Positions 32,299 through 41,603 of a stretch of 64,000 nt of DNA are shown here, one piece after another (the stretch's first letter is position 1; the number at the start of each line of letters is the position of its first letter). Under the pieces are notes generated by a model. The model made no database searches, was not told the origin of the DNA, and saw only the letters and a list, made by a program, of their open reading frames with translations. Source of the DNA: Halorhabdus amylolytica (lineage in GTDB: Archaea > Halobacteriota > Halobacteria > Halobacteriales > Haloarculaceae); contig NZ_SPQG01000014.1 of assembly GCF_004944975.1 (NCBI RefSeq), positions 1 through 64,000 on the forward strand, written 5' to 3'. The position numbers and the translations under genes are program-made.

Positions 32299-32619
32299 CA
32301 CAGGCTATTGTGCCACTGGTTCCCTGTATCATGAACAGAATTGCTTGCGATGGCCCCACACCTATGCCAGAGAAGGGATATACACATCGTTCGCTTCCAA
32401 ATACATATTGGCAGAACCCTTATTATGCTATGAGCGGAATCTCATGGACGGTGATACAACGTATCGCTGTATCGGACACCGACCGCGATGCTCCGGGGCG
32501 TGGTGGGGGGGCCGCGGAACAACCCTCAACTCCGCTCGGCGGTCTGATCCGTGTGAGCGATCGATTCGACGGATTCGAACCGAACAGGGTCTGCAGACCA
32601 TGACCGGGGAGGTGATCGG
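32299..32619. other. Intergenic gap between GT4 genes
   Basis: About 320 bp, AT-rich in the first 160 bp. No homologous ORF recognised. A TATA-like ttattatgc near 32420 could start a separate transcript. The 3' end contains a seven-codon minicistron and a Shine-Dalgarno sequence leading to the next gene. Confidence 0.5.
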
Positions 32620-32625
32620 TTGATG
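32600..32625 (+). promoter_or_regulatory. Shine-Dalgarno site and TGATG coupling that set a start
   Basis: ggaggtgat at 32608-32616 is a strong match to the 16S rRNA tail, seven bases before the ATG at 32623. The same bases lie in a minicistron (MTGEVIG) whose TGA overlaps the ATG (TGATG). Such leadered initiation is uncommon in this window. Confidence 0.65.
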
Positions 32626-33678
32626 TCCCTACCCAAGGTGACGATGATTGCGACGGCCGAGAGGGAGGACTGCGGGATCGAAACGTATACGTCGTCTCTA
32701 CAGTCATCCATGGACGTTGACATCGAGCGATTCGGGGTCCCACTCCGGTCGCGGAACCCGCTGGACTACATCCGCCGTGGCATCGCTATCTTCCGCGATG
32801 ACAGCGACACTATTCACCTCCAGCACGAATACGGAATTTACGGCCCGAAATCGGTCTGGAGTTGGCCGTTTCTGCTGGCGATCTGGGCGAAACGAAAGAT
32901 CGACGACGTCACCGTAATCACTACCTTCCATAGCGCGTGGTCCGACGACACGGTCGATCCGCCGCTGGAGAACCTGAAACGGATCTACGTCACCGCGAAC
33001 AACCGACTGCTCGCGGCGATCACGGACGAAGGCCTCTTTCTCTCCGAGGAGACGCTAGAGGAGTTCCGGAAGACAGCCGACGTGAACGCACGGGTGATCC
33101 CGCACGGCGTACAGACTGACGTCCGTCACACCGACGAGGCGGAAGCGAAACGGCACTTCGGCGTCGATCCAGACGAGACACTCGTTGTCGGACCGGGTTA
33201 CGTCCGTCCCCAAAAGGGATTCGAAGACGTAGTGGAGATGGCCCGGGAGTCCAACAAGTACACGTTCATGATCGGTGGCGGCGCCCAGGACGACTCCCAC
33301 CGGAGCTACGCCGACGGTATCCGTCGACGGATTCCGGACGGCATGCAGATGACCGGGGTCTTGGACGAAGATGACTTCCACAGGCTGTTTAGTGCCATGG
33401 ACGTCGCCGTACTGCCGTACAATGTCGTTACCCAGAGCGGGATCATCAACTGGTGTGTCGCGTACGACGTCCCGGTGGTCACCTCGGACCTTGATCGGTT
33501 CAAGCAGCTAGAATCCGAGTATGGCTTCCCGTTGACCTATCCGAAGGGCGATATCCAGGCAGGACTCACCACGGTGGGTGAGGCATTGGAGCGGGATTTC
33601 ACTGACGAGATCGAGCGCTATCGGAGCGAACACTCGATGAGTAGAGTGGCGGAGGTCCACAAGGACCTCTACAGTTAG
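32623..33678 (+). CDS. GT4 glycosyltransferase
   Basis: 351 residues from MSLPKVTMIATAERE; the ATG is chosen because of the adjacent Shine-Dalgarno site (a TTG one codon upstream is the alternative). GT-B fold: acceptor domain with GIETYTSSL and HLQHEYGIYGPKS, donor domain with GPGYVRPQKGFEDVVEM and a shortened E-x7-E region (SGIINWCVAYDVPVVTSD). Its stop overlaps the stop of the convergent GT2 gene by 4 bp (33675-33678). Confidence 0.88.
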   Translation: MSLPKVTMIATAEREDCGIETYTSSLQSSMDVDIERFGVPLRSRNPLDYIRRGIAIFRDDSDTIHLQHEYGIYGPKSVWSWPFLLAIWAKRKIDDVTVITTFHSAWSDDTVDPPLENLKRIYVTANNRLLAAITDEGLFLSEETLEEFRKTADVNARVIPHGVQTDVRHTDEAEAKRHFGVDPDETLVVGPGYVRPQKGFEDVVEMARESNKYTFMIGGGAQDDSHRSYADGIRRRIPDGMQMTGVLDEDDFHRLFSAMDVAVLPYNVVTQSGIINWCVAYDVPVVTSDLDRFKQLESEYGFPLTYPKGDIQAGLTTVGEALERDFTDEIERYRSEHSMSRVAEVHKDLYS

Positions 33679-34535
33679 CTGAGCCTTCTGAGAATTTCTG
33701 CTCTGTAGGCCGGGAGAAACGTGATGAGCAGTAGGACAGCCGACTTGATGTCACCCTCCCGTATGTTTCTGAGGAGAACGTCACGGTGCGGACGCTTAGA
33801 AAGTTCAATACTTTGACGTGATAGAGATCGTCGCTCGACGATCCGTCGGTCGTCGGAGGACGCCTCGATCTCGGGGAGTTGCTCTTCCAGTGAATCTATC
33901 GCTTTCATCCGGTTGCGGTACATCATTTCCACATCGGAGCTCAGCGAGCGGTCCCGCATCCGAACGTGGGTTAGCGCCTCCGGAATGTGTGCTACTGTGG
34001 CAGCGTCACGGAGCACACGGGTCCACAGGTGGTAGTCCTCGCCACCACTGATATCACTGGGAAACTGTTTATCATCGACTACATCGGCTGTTACGACGAT
34101 CGAGGATGTTGCAATGTTTCCAGTGATACCGTCGTTCACGAAGAAGTCTACGTGAGGATCCTCAGAGTCTAGTAACATGGCTGGTCGAAACTCCGTGGTG
34201 TCCCCAGTATGTTCGATCACGTCGGTGTAGACGAAATCTGCATCCGCTTCGACACATCGTGAAAGTTTCTCCTCCGTGAACCAATCATCCGCATCCAGGA
34301 AGGCGATGTACTCACCCGAAGCCGCACGCATCCCGGCGTTCCTGGCTGCCGAGACACCACGCGGCGCTTGATGGATGTATGTATCGGCACGCGACTTGAC
34401 GTGATCCTCACCAGAACTGTCCACGATAACCCACTCGACATCGTCGTACGTCTGGGCTTGGATGCTCTCTGCGGCCCTGTCGAGCAGGTGGTGATCGTCG
34501 TAGACTGGAGTGACGACGGAGACTGTCTGTGACAT
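33675..34535 (-). CDS. GT2 glycosyltransferase
   Basis: 286 residues from MSQTVSVVTPVYDDHH. GT-A motifs: VVTPVYDDHHLLDRAAES, VEWVIVDSSGEDH, and FLDADDWFTEEK as the DxD. The C-terminal part has a short amphipathic or hydrophobic stretch (SAVLLLITFLPAY) that may touch the membrane. It is the only glycosyltransferase on the minus strand between 30 and 39 kb. Donor and acceptor are unknown. Confidence 0.88.
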   Translation of the reverse strand: MSQTVSVVTPVYDDHHLLDRAAESIQAQTYDDVEWVIVDSSGEDHVKSRADTYIHQAPRGVSAARNAGMRAASGEYIAFLDADDWFTEEKLSRCVEADADFVYTDVIEHTGDTTEFRPAMLLDSEDPHVDFFVNDGITGNIATSSIVVTADVVDDKQFPSDISGGEDYHLWTRVLRDAATVAHIPEALTHVRMRDRSLSSDVEMMYRNRMKAIDSLEEQLPEIEASSDDRRIVERRSLSRQSIELSKRPHRDVLLRNIREGDIKSAVLLLITFLPAYRAEILRRLS

Positions 34536-34652
34536 TTCTCTTGATCCGGCACCCACTGTTCATTTCGCCGTGATTAGAAAAGTATCTATTGACTCAGTAC
34601 TTACTTCCCTCACAATCGTGATTAGAAAGCCGCGACGTAATAGGGTGATCGT

Positions 34653-34754
34653 ATGAAACTCTCCTACGCAGTGAACGAGACGTCAAAGAACGTGAAGCAG
34701 CGTGAGTGCTGGCGGAGCGGGATGATGGTGCACGTCGTCGGGACTGAATCATGA
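34653..34754 (+). CDS. Possible 33-aa upstream ORF coupled to the next gene
   Basis: MKLSYAVNETSKNVKQREC start; TGA overlaps the ATG of the following gene (ATGA at 34751-34754). It may be a leader peptide for coupling or the remnant of a lost glycosyltransferase gene, as no homologous domain is visible. Low confidence. Confidence 0.3.
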   Translation: MKLSYAVNETSKNVKQRECWRSGMMVHVVGTES

Positions 34755-35704
34755 AGGTAAGATACGCACTTGAACAGATACGGAAGCACTGGAGGGATCC
34801 TGGGTGGTGGCACACGCGATTCGTTTCCCGCGTCGCTGGGCCGGCTATCGGGAAGATACACAGGCAAAGTGGTATCAACTACATGGACCAAGACTGGGAC
34901 AATCTCCTCATTCTCGATGCCTGCCGCGCGGATATGTTCGAGGATACCATCGGCATCGACCAGTTCGACAAGTACGAACGCGTCGTCTCACCGGGATCGT
35001 CTAGTCCGGAATGGATGGAAGCAACCTTCACTGGTCGAAAGTTTCCCGATACGGTTTATCTTTCGGGTAATCCCTGGATTGCCAAGACTGCCTCGGACAA
35101 CTTCCACGACCTCGTCAATATCTGGGTCGACGACTTCGACGTCGACGAGTCGGAACTCAAGAGTAACATCGTCCTTGGGGAAGTCGACAGTGCTGAGAAC
35201 GGGACTGTCCACCCCGATAGGGTTAACGAGGTTGCCCGCCAGATGCACGAACAGTATCCCAACAAACGGCTCATCGTTCACTATTTCCAGCCCCATGCGC
35301 CAGTCTGTGGGAACGCCGATGGTACACGACGTGAAGAAATAGACGACGACCTCCATCCCGGTGCCATCCGCGAGGGAAAAGTCACACGGGAAGAGGTCTG
35401 GGAAGCCTATGAGGAGAACCTCCAGTACGTCTACCACTACGCGACACAGCTAGCCGAGGAACTTAGTGGACGGTCGATATTCACCGCAGACCATGGCGAA
35501 CTATTCGGAGAGTGGCTATGTCCCTTCCCCATCCGAGGCTACATGCATCCGTCGAGAGTACGGCATCCGGATCTGGTGACAGTCCCGTGGGCCGTCTCGG
35601 AACACGGCCAGCGTCGGCGAGTCGAGACGGGTTCGGTCACGTCGGTCGAAACCGACGAAGAGGTCGTCGACGAACGACTCCGCGGCCTCGGGTACAAGGT
35701 ATGA
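34751..35704 (+). CDS. Alkaline-phosphatase-superfamily protein
   Basis: 317 residues. Contains DNLLILDACRADMFEDT with the first metal Asp, HYFQPHAPVCG, and FTADHGELFGEW with the DHGE pair. The nucleophile region reads VVSPGSSSPEWMEATFTGRKF, with Ser where the other two enzymes of this locus have Thr. It is shorter than typical sulfatases (about 450-500). Likely modifies the glycan or its carrier lipid with a phospho- or sulfo-ester. In the flippase operon. Confidence 0.82.
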   Translation: MKVRYALEQIRKHWRDPGWWHTRFVSRVAGPAIGKIHRQSGINYMDQDWDNLLILDACRADMFEDTIGIDQFDKYERVVSPGSSSPEWMEATFTGRKFPDTVYLSGNPWIAKTASDNFHDLVNIWVDDFDVDESELKSNIVLGEVDSAENGTVHPDRVNEVARQMHEQYPNKRLIVHYFQPHAPVCGNADGTRREEIDDDLHPGAIREGKVTREEVWEAYEENLQYVYHYATQLAEELSGRSIFTADHGELFGEWLCPFPIRGYMHPSRVRHPDLVTVPWAVSEHGQRRRVETGSVTSVETDEEVVDERLRGLGYKV

Positions 35705-35880
35705 ATTCCCGGAAGGAAAGACCGACGCACTTCGTCGTCGGATTCCCGACGTACGACAACGCAGACACAAACGAGCGTACAATCGAAATATTCGAAGATA
35801 AGGCTGTATCGCCGACGAAACGGTCTGTACTACCGGTACGGACCAGTGACTGTATAGCCTCTGAGAAACGGCCGTTATAG
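35701..35880 (+). CDS. Short ORF (59 aa) between AP-family gene and flippase
   Basis: MNSRKERPTHFVVGFPTYDN start; its ATG overlaps the upstream stop (ATGA, 35701-35704), and it ends 27 bp before the flippase. No family recognised; sequence is charged without helices or motifs. It may be the broken start of a former gene. Position and overlap are the only support. Confidence 0.35.
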   Translation: MNSRKERPTHFVVGFPTYDNADTNERTIEIFEDKAVSPTKRSVLPVRTSDCIASEKRPL

Positions 35881-35907
35881 CGGTTCTGATGGACCGAATG
35901 TGAACCA

Positions 35908-37350
35908 ATGAGTGACAAAGAAGTCGGTGATACTGAGTTCGGGTTGCAGGTGAGTCTTGGGTTCGTCGGTGAGGTTGTGACGGCCGTTGTCGGTCTCGCC
36001 GGTTCTGTGATTCTCGCCCGTACGCTTGGCCCAAGCGGATACGGTCTCTTCTACGTCGCCCTCGCTGTCTCTAACTTCTTCGAAAATCCCGTCAACGGCT
36101 GGGCCGCGGCCTGCAAGAAACGTCTTACCGAAACGAGCTTCGACGAACACGAGGCGATAGGATCAGTGCTCCTGACAGTGACGGTAACAGCCGTATTCGG
36201 TGCCCCGCTCGCGTTCGTCGTGCTAACGTTGGTAAGTGAAAATGCGTTGCTTCCGTTAGCAGTCCCTGTTCTGCTCGTTCCGATGTCTGCATATCGAGCA
36301 CTGAAGACCATCCTCACTGGTCGTGAGAACTTCTCGCTATCTACATGGTCGAAAGTCGTCCGAACGATACTCAAAGTGTTCTTACAGGTCGGATTCGTCC
36401 TCCTCGGGCTAGAGGTCTGGGGGATGATCGCTGGGACGGCGTTCGCCGCCCTCCTGACGATTCCGCTGATCTATCGATGGATAAACGTCCGGCCGAGAAG
36501 GCCTTCAGTCGATTCACTTCGATCGATCATGACGTTTGCCAAGTGGTCGATTCCAAATGGACTTGTCAGCACCACTCTTTCGAAGATGGACATCGTCCTG
36601 CTGGGGTGGCTGGCAACCGCGAGTGCCGCTGGGGACTACCGCGTCTCACTGTCGCTTTCGATGCCCGCTATCTTCCTCTCGGGAGTCATCACGACGGGTC
36701 TGATGGGGCGAATATCGAATCTTGAATCCCGTGGGGAGGGGTGGAATACTGATCTCCGGAACGCACTGTCGTTTAGCAGTATCCTGGCGATACCCCTCTT
36801 TATTGGGAGCGTCGTACTCGGCGAAACCATTGTCGTGACTGTCTACAGCAACCAGTACGCTGGGGCAGGACTCTTCCTTGCCGGTCTCACACTGTACCAG
36901 TTACTGGTCACGCAAACGACACCGCGGACCTCGGTCATCCATGGGCTCAACCGACCCGGAACGAACTTTCGTATCTCCTTGACTGGGCTCGTGTTGAACG
37001 TGAGTCTTGGCATCAGCCTCCTGTACCTGTACGGACCGATAGGCATTGTCGTCGCGACGGTCTTGACACAAACGTTCGTATATCTGAGCCGGACCTACGT
37101 CGTCACGAAGCTGACTGACAGGCCGATTCTGATTACTCGACCGTTCCTCGAACAAGCCGGAGCTGGAATGGTGATGGGTGCAATTGTATGGGGCAGTCGC
37201 CAGCTATTCACTCTCAACCAGTGGTACAAGGTGGTGGGGCTTGTCGGTGTGGGTGGACTTGTTTACGTGGTAGTGTTGCTGACTGTTTCGCCGACTCTTC
37301 GAGTGACCGCCTCTGGAATCTTCTCGGACTTTCTAGAACGGTACAAGTAG
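35908..37350 (+). CDS. Oligosaccharide flippase (Wzx/MATE type)
   Basis: 480 residues and 12-14 membrane helices. Starts with LARTLGPSGYGLFYVALAVSN, characteristic of polysaccharide biosynthesis (MOP-superfamily) exporters. It probably moves the dolichol-linked glycan across the membrane before AglB transfers it, the role proposed for AglR in Haloferax. It lies 10 kb from aglB in the same locus. Codon use is less GC-rich than in housekeeping genes of this window. Confidence 0.9.
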   Translation: MSDKEVGDTEFGLQVSLGFVGEVVTAVVGLAGSVILARTLGPSGYGLFYVALAVSNFFENPVNGWAAACKKRLTETSFDEHEAIGSVLLTVTVTAVFGAPLAFVVLTLVSENALLPLAVPVLLVPMSAYRALKTILTGRENFSLSTWSKVVRTILKVFLQVGFVLLGLEVWGMIAGTAFAALLTIPLIYRWINVRPRRPSVDSLRSIMTFAKWSIPNGLVSTTLSKMDIVLLGWLATASAAGDYRVSLSLSMPAIFLSGVITTGLMGRISNLESRGEGWNTDLRNALSFSSILAIPLFIGSVVLGETIVVTVYSNQYAGAGLFLAGLTLYQLLVTQTTPRTSVIHGLNRPGTNFRISLTGLVLNVSLGISLLYLYGPIGIVVATVLTQTFVYLSRTYVVTKLTDRPILITRPFLEQAGAGMVMGAIVWGSRQLFTLNQWYKVVGLVGVGGLVYVVVLLTVSPTLRVTASGIFSDFLERYK

Positions 37351-37450
37351 ACACGACGCTCGGTGATTGGTATGCCCCCAAATTCCAGGAGAATACGCGC
37401 GATAGATGGGTATATGGATTCGACTGGCTCAGTCAGGTTCGAGTATAGAA

Positions 37451-38830
37451 TTACATATAGCCAAGATCTTCCAGCCGATCCCGGGTACGATCGTCGACAG
37501 CGTCGGCAAGTCGGCCACCACCGGAAGTGGCCTCTCTCCTTGCGGTTTCAAGATCCGTGACGTACTCGTCGGACACAGACGAGGGGATCTTCGCCTCGTC
37601 GTCGATACGGTGTTCAGTGCTCCGTTCGACGCGATACCGGTGGCGTGCGCCAGTTGTATCCCACTCGTAGGAATCACAGTCAGTATACGCGACTCGAATA
37701 CCGCGGTTCCAGAACTCGCGACGCTGCTCGGGCGGATGAACGTCACCGAGGCGTTCCGTCGGAGCGATCTTGCGCTCCAGTGATATCCGTTCTCCGTTCA
37801 CGATTCCGGAGACCAACACGTCTATATCGAGCAACGAGACCACCTCTTGGAGAGTGCCCATCTCCAACGCCTTCGGCGGATTGATTACCTCTAGGGGAAC
37901 GTGGGTGATCGCTGCGGAGGGTATCTTGTGACCCAACGTTCGTTCTGACTCACGACCCAATTCTTCCCCGTGATCAGCAGTGACGATCACAGTGGTATCC
38001 TCGGCAGTTGCCTCACGAAGGCGATCCAAAAAATGACAAACCCGTCGGTCAAGATATTCTACGGCACAGCCGTACAGTTCGGAAAACCGGTCTAGATACT
38101 GCGGGAACTGTTCCAGCCCACGATTGTTCACCTCCCAAACGCTGTGTTTGCGCGATGTCCAAGAAAGTGAAACGCTCGTATCGTATGACCGGAGTCTCTC
38201 GTGAGGGGCGTGAGCATCAACGAGGTTGATGAACAGAAAGAACGGTTCCTCACGAGTCGCAAGTCGACGACCGGCCCGAAGTGTCGCTCGCGCCCCGTAG
38301 TCCCCCAGTCGGGGAACAGGCCGGCCCAGGGTGGCGTTGTTCATTTTCAAATACATAGCATTGGCGAGACTGGGGGTCAGAGACGACTCTCGGAGGGCCT
38401 CACCGAGATACGCGAGATGGCGACTGATTGCAGGACCGTCATATTCTTGAATGAACTCCGCCGTGTCGATTCCGCCCGGGAGAAGGTCCTCCATCCCGTG
38501 AAGGTGGGCGAAGTCATCGAACCACGCATCGAAACTGAACCGTTCCGAGAGAAAACTGTTTGCGCTGGCCCCTACGTGGCGGTGAGGTAGATCCGAGAGA
38601 AATGTATCCTCACGGGAAAGGGCGCGGTAATCGGGATTATGTGCATGAACACCGTGCTGGTGGGGAAGGCGACCGGTGAACATCGAGGCGTGGCTCGGAA
38701 CAGTCCACGAACTGGGGGCGTAGGCCCGTTCAAACGAGAGCGTTGACCGCTCACGGATACCGCTAGCCCGCTCGTCGAATACGTCTTTCCGGACAGTATC
38801 CAGCACGAGCAGGACGACGTTGCGATTCAT
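37451..38830 (-). CDS. Alkaline-phosphatase-superfamily (sulfatase-like) enzyme
   Basis: 459 residues. Begins MNRNVVLLVLDTVRKDVFDE (metal Asp11), then SSWTVPSHASMFTGRLPHQHG with Thr43 at the nucleophile position and VTADHGEELGRE as the DHGE motif. It is a paralogue of the enzyme at 22.3-23.8 kb; both have Thr instead of the formylglycine Cys/Ser. Acting on phosphoglycan or phospholipid linkages is more likely than classical sulfatase activity. No signal peptide. Confidence 0.88.
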   Translation of the reverse strand: MNRNVVLLVLDTVRKDVFDERASGIRERSTLSFERAYAPSSWTVPSHASMFTGRLPHQHGVHAHNPDYRALSREDTFLSDLPHRHVGASANSFLSERFSFDAWFDDFAHLHGMEDLLPGGIDTAEFIQEYDGPAISRHLAYLGEALRESSLTPSLANAMYLKMNNATLGRPVPRLGDYGARATLRAGRRLATREEPFFLFINLVDAHAPHERLRSYDTSVSLSWTSRKHSVWEVNNRGLEQFPQYLDRFSELYGCAVEYLDRRVCHFLDRLREATAEDTTVIVTADHGEELGRESERTLGHKIPSAAITHVPLEVINPPKALEMGTLQEVVSLLDIDVLVSGIVNGERISLERKIAPTERLGDVHPPEQRREFWNRGIRVAYTDCDSYEWDTTGARHRYRVERSTEHRIDDEAKIPSSVSDEYVTDLETARREATSGGGRLADAVDDRTRDRLEDLGYM

Positions 38831-39308
38831 CGGTACGGTATGGACTCCTGAGTGAACGGTTATGACCTTGACGGATACTGGGACCTAGGGAATTGTACGA
38901 CGACATTGTAGACTGTGTCGGATATGTTGGCCCGGCGATCGACAGATTTTCTCGCAGCTGTGGACGGGAAGCGGCTAGAAAACGTCTAGTTCGGTATGTG
39001 ATAGGCAGAGATACGACTCGACGAAGGACCGTTCCCCACGTGTCACGGCGGACGCACAGCGTCCGAAAGCGTCCCAGCATGGCACAAAGAGTCGTACCAA
39101 TGTGGCAGTCTGTTGCGTTCTCCTCCCACGCTACGCTTCCTGCTCGTGCTCCCTCGCGTGTCCGAGTATGTCAGAGCCACAACTCGACATCATCGACTGT
39201 GCCCCTCACGCTATGGCTGACATCCTCTCCGGCACTCACCCTTCTCCTCTCACGACCATTGTTGGTGAGTGTAGCGATACGAGGTTCGTAATTCCCTCCC
39301 CCGGAGCA
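38831..39308. other. Intergenic gap without recognisable gene
   Basis: 478 bp. Short ORFs exist on plus (for example a frame through 39168-39326 starting MSEPQLDIIDC), but none has a recognisable domain or a clear promoter. It may hold gene remnants in the middle of the glycosylation locus. Confidence 0.5.
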
Positions 39309-39986
39309 TCACTGTTGTCTCTCTGATCGTTCCCGGGTTGCCACAACTGCCATATTATCTTCGTCGGGAGATGTTTCCGTAGAGGTCGGGCGAACGTTTT
39401 GGACTGTAAAGCCCAGAGCTGCAAGTCGATCGCGGACCCATTCGGTCGGCACACCGTGCATCCCGTGTGACTCAATCACCACTGCGTCGGGGACAGTATC
39501 TGGTGTGAGTCCATTGAGGATCGGCCGTTCACCTCCGTCACAGTCAGTAATGAGCACATCATGGTCGGGAAGTTCCTCGACTGAGAGTCGTTTCGGCTCC
39601 CCCATTTTCCCCCAGACCATGTCTCCGCCTTCAACCAGTCCGTGAGTGACTGATGTCCACTCGTCCACGTCGTTGAGTTCCACGGTTTCTCGAGCCCACG
39701 ACACGCGGTCTTTCCCCGCTTCGAAGCCGTAGACTCTCCCGTGTCGGGTCGTTTCTCTGGCCGCTCGAACAGTCAATACGCCCATTCCGGAGCCTATCTC
39801 AACGACAGTGTCACATGGATCGACGACTCGGGCAATCCCTTCTACCATCCCCGGTTTGTGAGCCCAGTTTTCGTCCGTCGCGTCAAGCAGTTTCGGGTGA
39901 CGAACGGCGACGCCATTGAATACCCCGATTTTTCGCGGGAGATGTGGCCGGAGGAGTCGGTCGTACAACTGCTGAACGAGTAACAT
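39309..39986 (-). CDS. FkbM-like SAM methyltransferase
   Basis: 225 residues. SAM-binding motif VVEIGSGMGVLTVRAA near residue 60, then YGFEAGKDRVSWARET and VLITDCDGGE. Similar proteins in glycosylation loci O-methylate sugar residues; Haloferax AglP methylates hexuronic acid. Methylation of the terminal sugar is thus a plausible role. The closest neighbours are glycosylation genes on both sides. Confidence 0.8.
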   Translation of the reverse strand: MLLVQQLYDRLLRPHLPRKIGVFNGVAVRHPKLLDATDENWAHKPGMVEGIARVVDPCDTVVEIGSGMGVLTVRAARETTRHGRVYGFEAGKDRVSWARETVELNDVDEWTSVTHGLVEGGDMVWGKMGEPKRLSVEELPDHDVLITDCDGGERPILNGLTPDTVPDAVVIESHGMHGVPTEWVRDRLAALGFTVQNVRPTSTETSPDEDNMAVVATRERSERQQ

Positions 39987-40118
39987 AGAACAATAGACGA
40001 TGTATCGGGTGAATAAAATTTTTGGGATCCATTACCGCCTGCGGTGGCGTCAGTACACACGTCTGAGAGCTATCAAACACAGGGAATACCGCGGCCGAAA
40101 CGCCTACGCGAAGCGCTT

Positions 40119-41381
40119 TCATCCACGAGTCGGGACGACCTTTCGGAGTCGCTCCGTCCGTTCACTCTCTCGGCCACGGATGCAAGCCTTGAGCAGACAT
40201 CCCAGATACAGTATCACCAATCCGTACATCGGCATTGTTGCGAAAGACAACACCGGTTCTCCCACCAGCATGACAACGTCGGAAACACCGAACAGTTCAC
40301 TTACGGCACGGAGTTCAGTTCTGCCGAAGTTGTAGCTGAGTACGATAGTTCCGAGAGCGTAAAGGGCCTGAACCGTCCGATGTCGTTCAACGTAAAGCAA
40401 TACGAGTAGCGGAGCGTAGATGATGTACGTGTCCAGATCTTGTGACGTCGGCATCACGAACCAGACGCCAAGAATCGTGACTAGCAACAGCGTCGCACGG
40501 TCGCTCAACGAGTCGGCAGGGACGAGGTAGTATACGATCAACGTGATACAGACGACAACAACGAGAATCACAGGGGTCCACACCGCCGGGTCCACGTTCG
40601 GAAACACCTGACTGAGTGCACGGAGGGGCGTCACCGCCTCGTTGTCGGGACTTGCCCCACCGCTAAACTGATCGTAGCGGACGCGACTCGTGCCTGCAAC
40701 AGTGAAAAACCGCCGATACGCGTCGAAACCGAAAACGAGTACTCCGAGTAACGTCGCACTGACTCCGGTCAGAATCGCTGCACCAACGGCTCGCCAGCGA
40801 CGGACTCGTACCAGATACGCCCCCCAGAACGCTGGATATCCCTTCACGATCGCTGCCAGTGCCCATAGTGAACCACCGTCATCGTAGTCCGATTCGATCA
40901 ACAGCCAGCCCATACCGAGGAAGGTCGCGAAGACGCCGACGAACGACGCGTTGATCACGTTGACGATCGGATACACACTCAGAGACGCGAACCCGAAGAT
41001 CGCGATCCGGTCCAGTCGCTGGAGGTCGATCCGTCGACCGAGAAACCGCACGAGAGCATACGCATAGCCCACAGTGACAACGATACTCAACCCACGATGG
41101 ACGAATAGAGCCGACTGGTACTCGAACAGGAGTGCATATGGGTAAAAATACAAAAGGGATGCCGGTGTGTACGTCCACAATCCATGTCCAGTTTCGTAGA
41201 CAACTTGGCCGGACATGCTCTTCTCCGCCGCGAAGTAAAACACGTCGAACGTCGTCGGCGGGTTCGGGCGCAACAGAGCGAAGAATACGGCAGTAAGAAC
41301 CCCTGCGACGATTCCAGCGAACAACGCCGTACTCGCCCGTCGTCTCCGACTCGACAATATCATTTTGAGACCCATCATCAA
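40119..41381 (-). CDS. GT87-like membrane glycosyltransferase
   Basis: 420 residues, about ten or eleven helices. The first extracytoplasmic loop holds PNPPTTFDVFYFAAEKSMSG with the conserved Asp of the GT-C fold, followed by YTPASLLYFYPYAL; such features fit the DUF2029/GT87 family of polyprenyl-phosphate-mannose-dependent transferases. It may add the last sugar on the outer face from a dolichyl-phosphate donor. Divergent from aglJ with 222 bp between. Confidence 0.78.
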   Translation of the reverse strand: MMMGLKMILSSRRRRASTALFAGIVAGVLTAVFFALLRPNPPTTFDVFYFAAEKSMSGQVVYETGHGLWTYTPASLLYFYPYALLFEYQSALFVHRGLSIVVTVGYAYALVRFLGRRIDLQRLDRIAIFGFASLSVYPIVNVINASFVGVFATFLGMGWLLIESDYDDGGSLWALAAIVKGYPAFWGAYLVRVRRWRAVGAAILTGVSATLLGVLVFGFDAYRRFFTVAGTSRVRYDQFSGGASPDNEAVTPLRALSQVFPNVDPAVWTPVILVVVVCITLIVYYLVPADSLSDRATLLLVTILGVWFVMPTSQDLDTYIIYAPLLVLLYVERHRTVQALYALGTIVLSYNFGRTELRAVSELFGVSDVVMLVGEPVLSFATMPMYGLVILYLGCLLKACIRGRESERTERLRKVVPTRG

Positions 41382-41603
41382 TTTCTGTCCAACAGCTCAC
41401 ATAATGATTGTGGTTCAGTAATCACTGGTGCTCTGATCATGTATCTACCGTTTTCATGTGCTCGTTTTCAACCATGCACACCACAACCACGACACACTTC
41501 TCGTACATAAACTTCTAAAGGAACCCGAGACGACCGAGGATATCTTCTTGCCCGGAAAACAATTCCCGCACACTTTTCCACCCCGCCGACACACAAACCC
41601 ACA

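Noticed and set aside
39102-39326. ORF in the gap before the FkbM-like gene
   Set aside because: No domain, no promoter and odd composition (Cys/Ser/Pro); not strong enough for a gene call.
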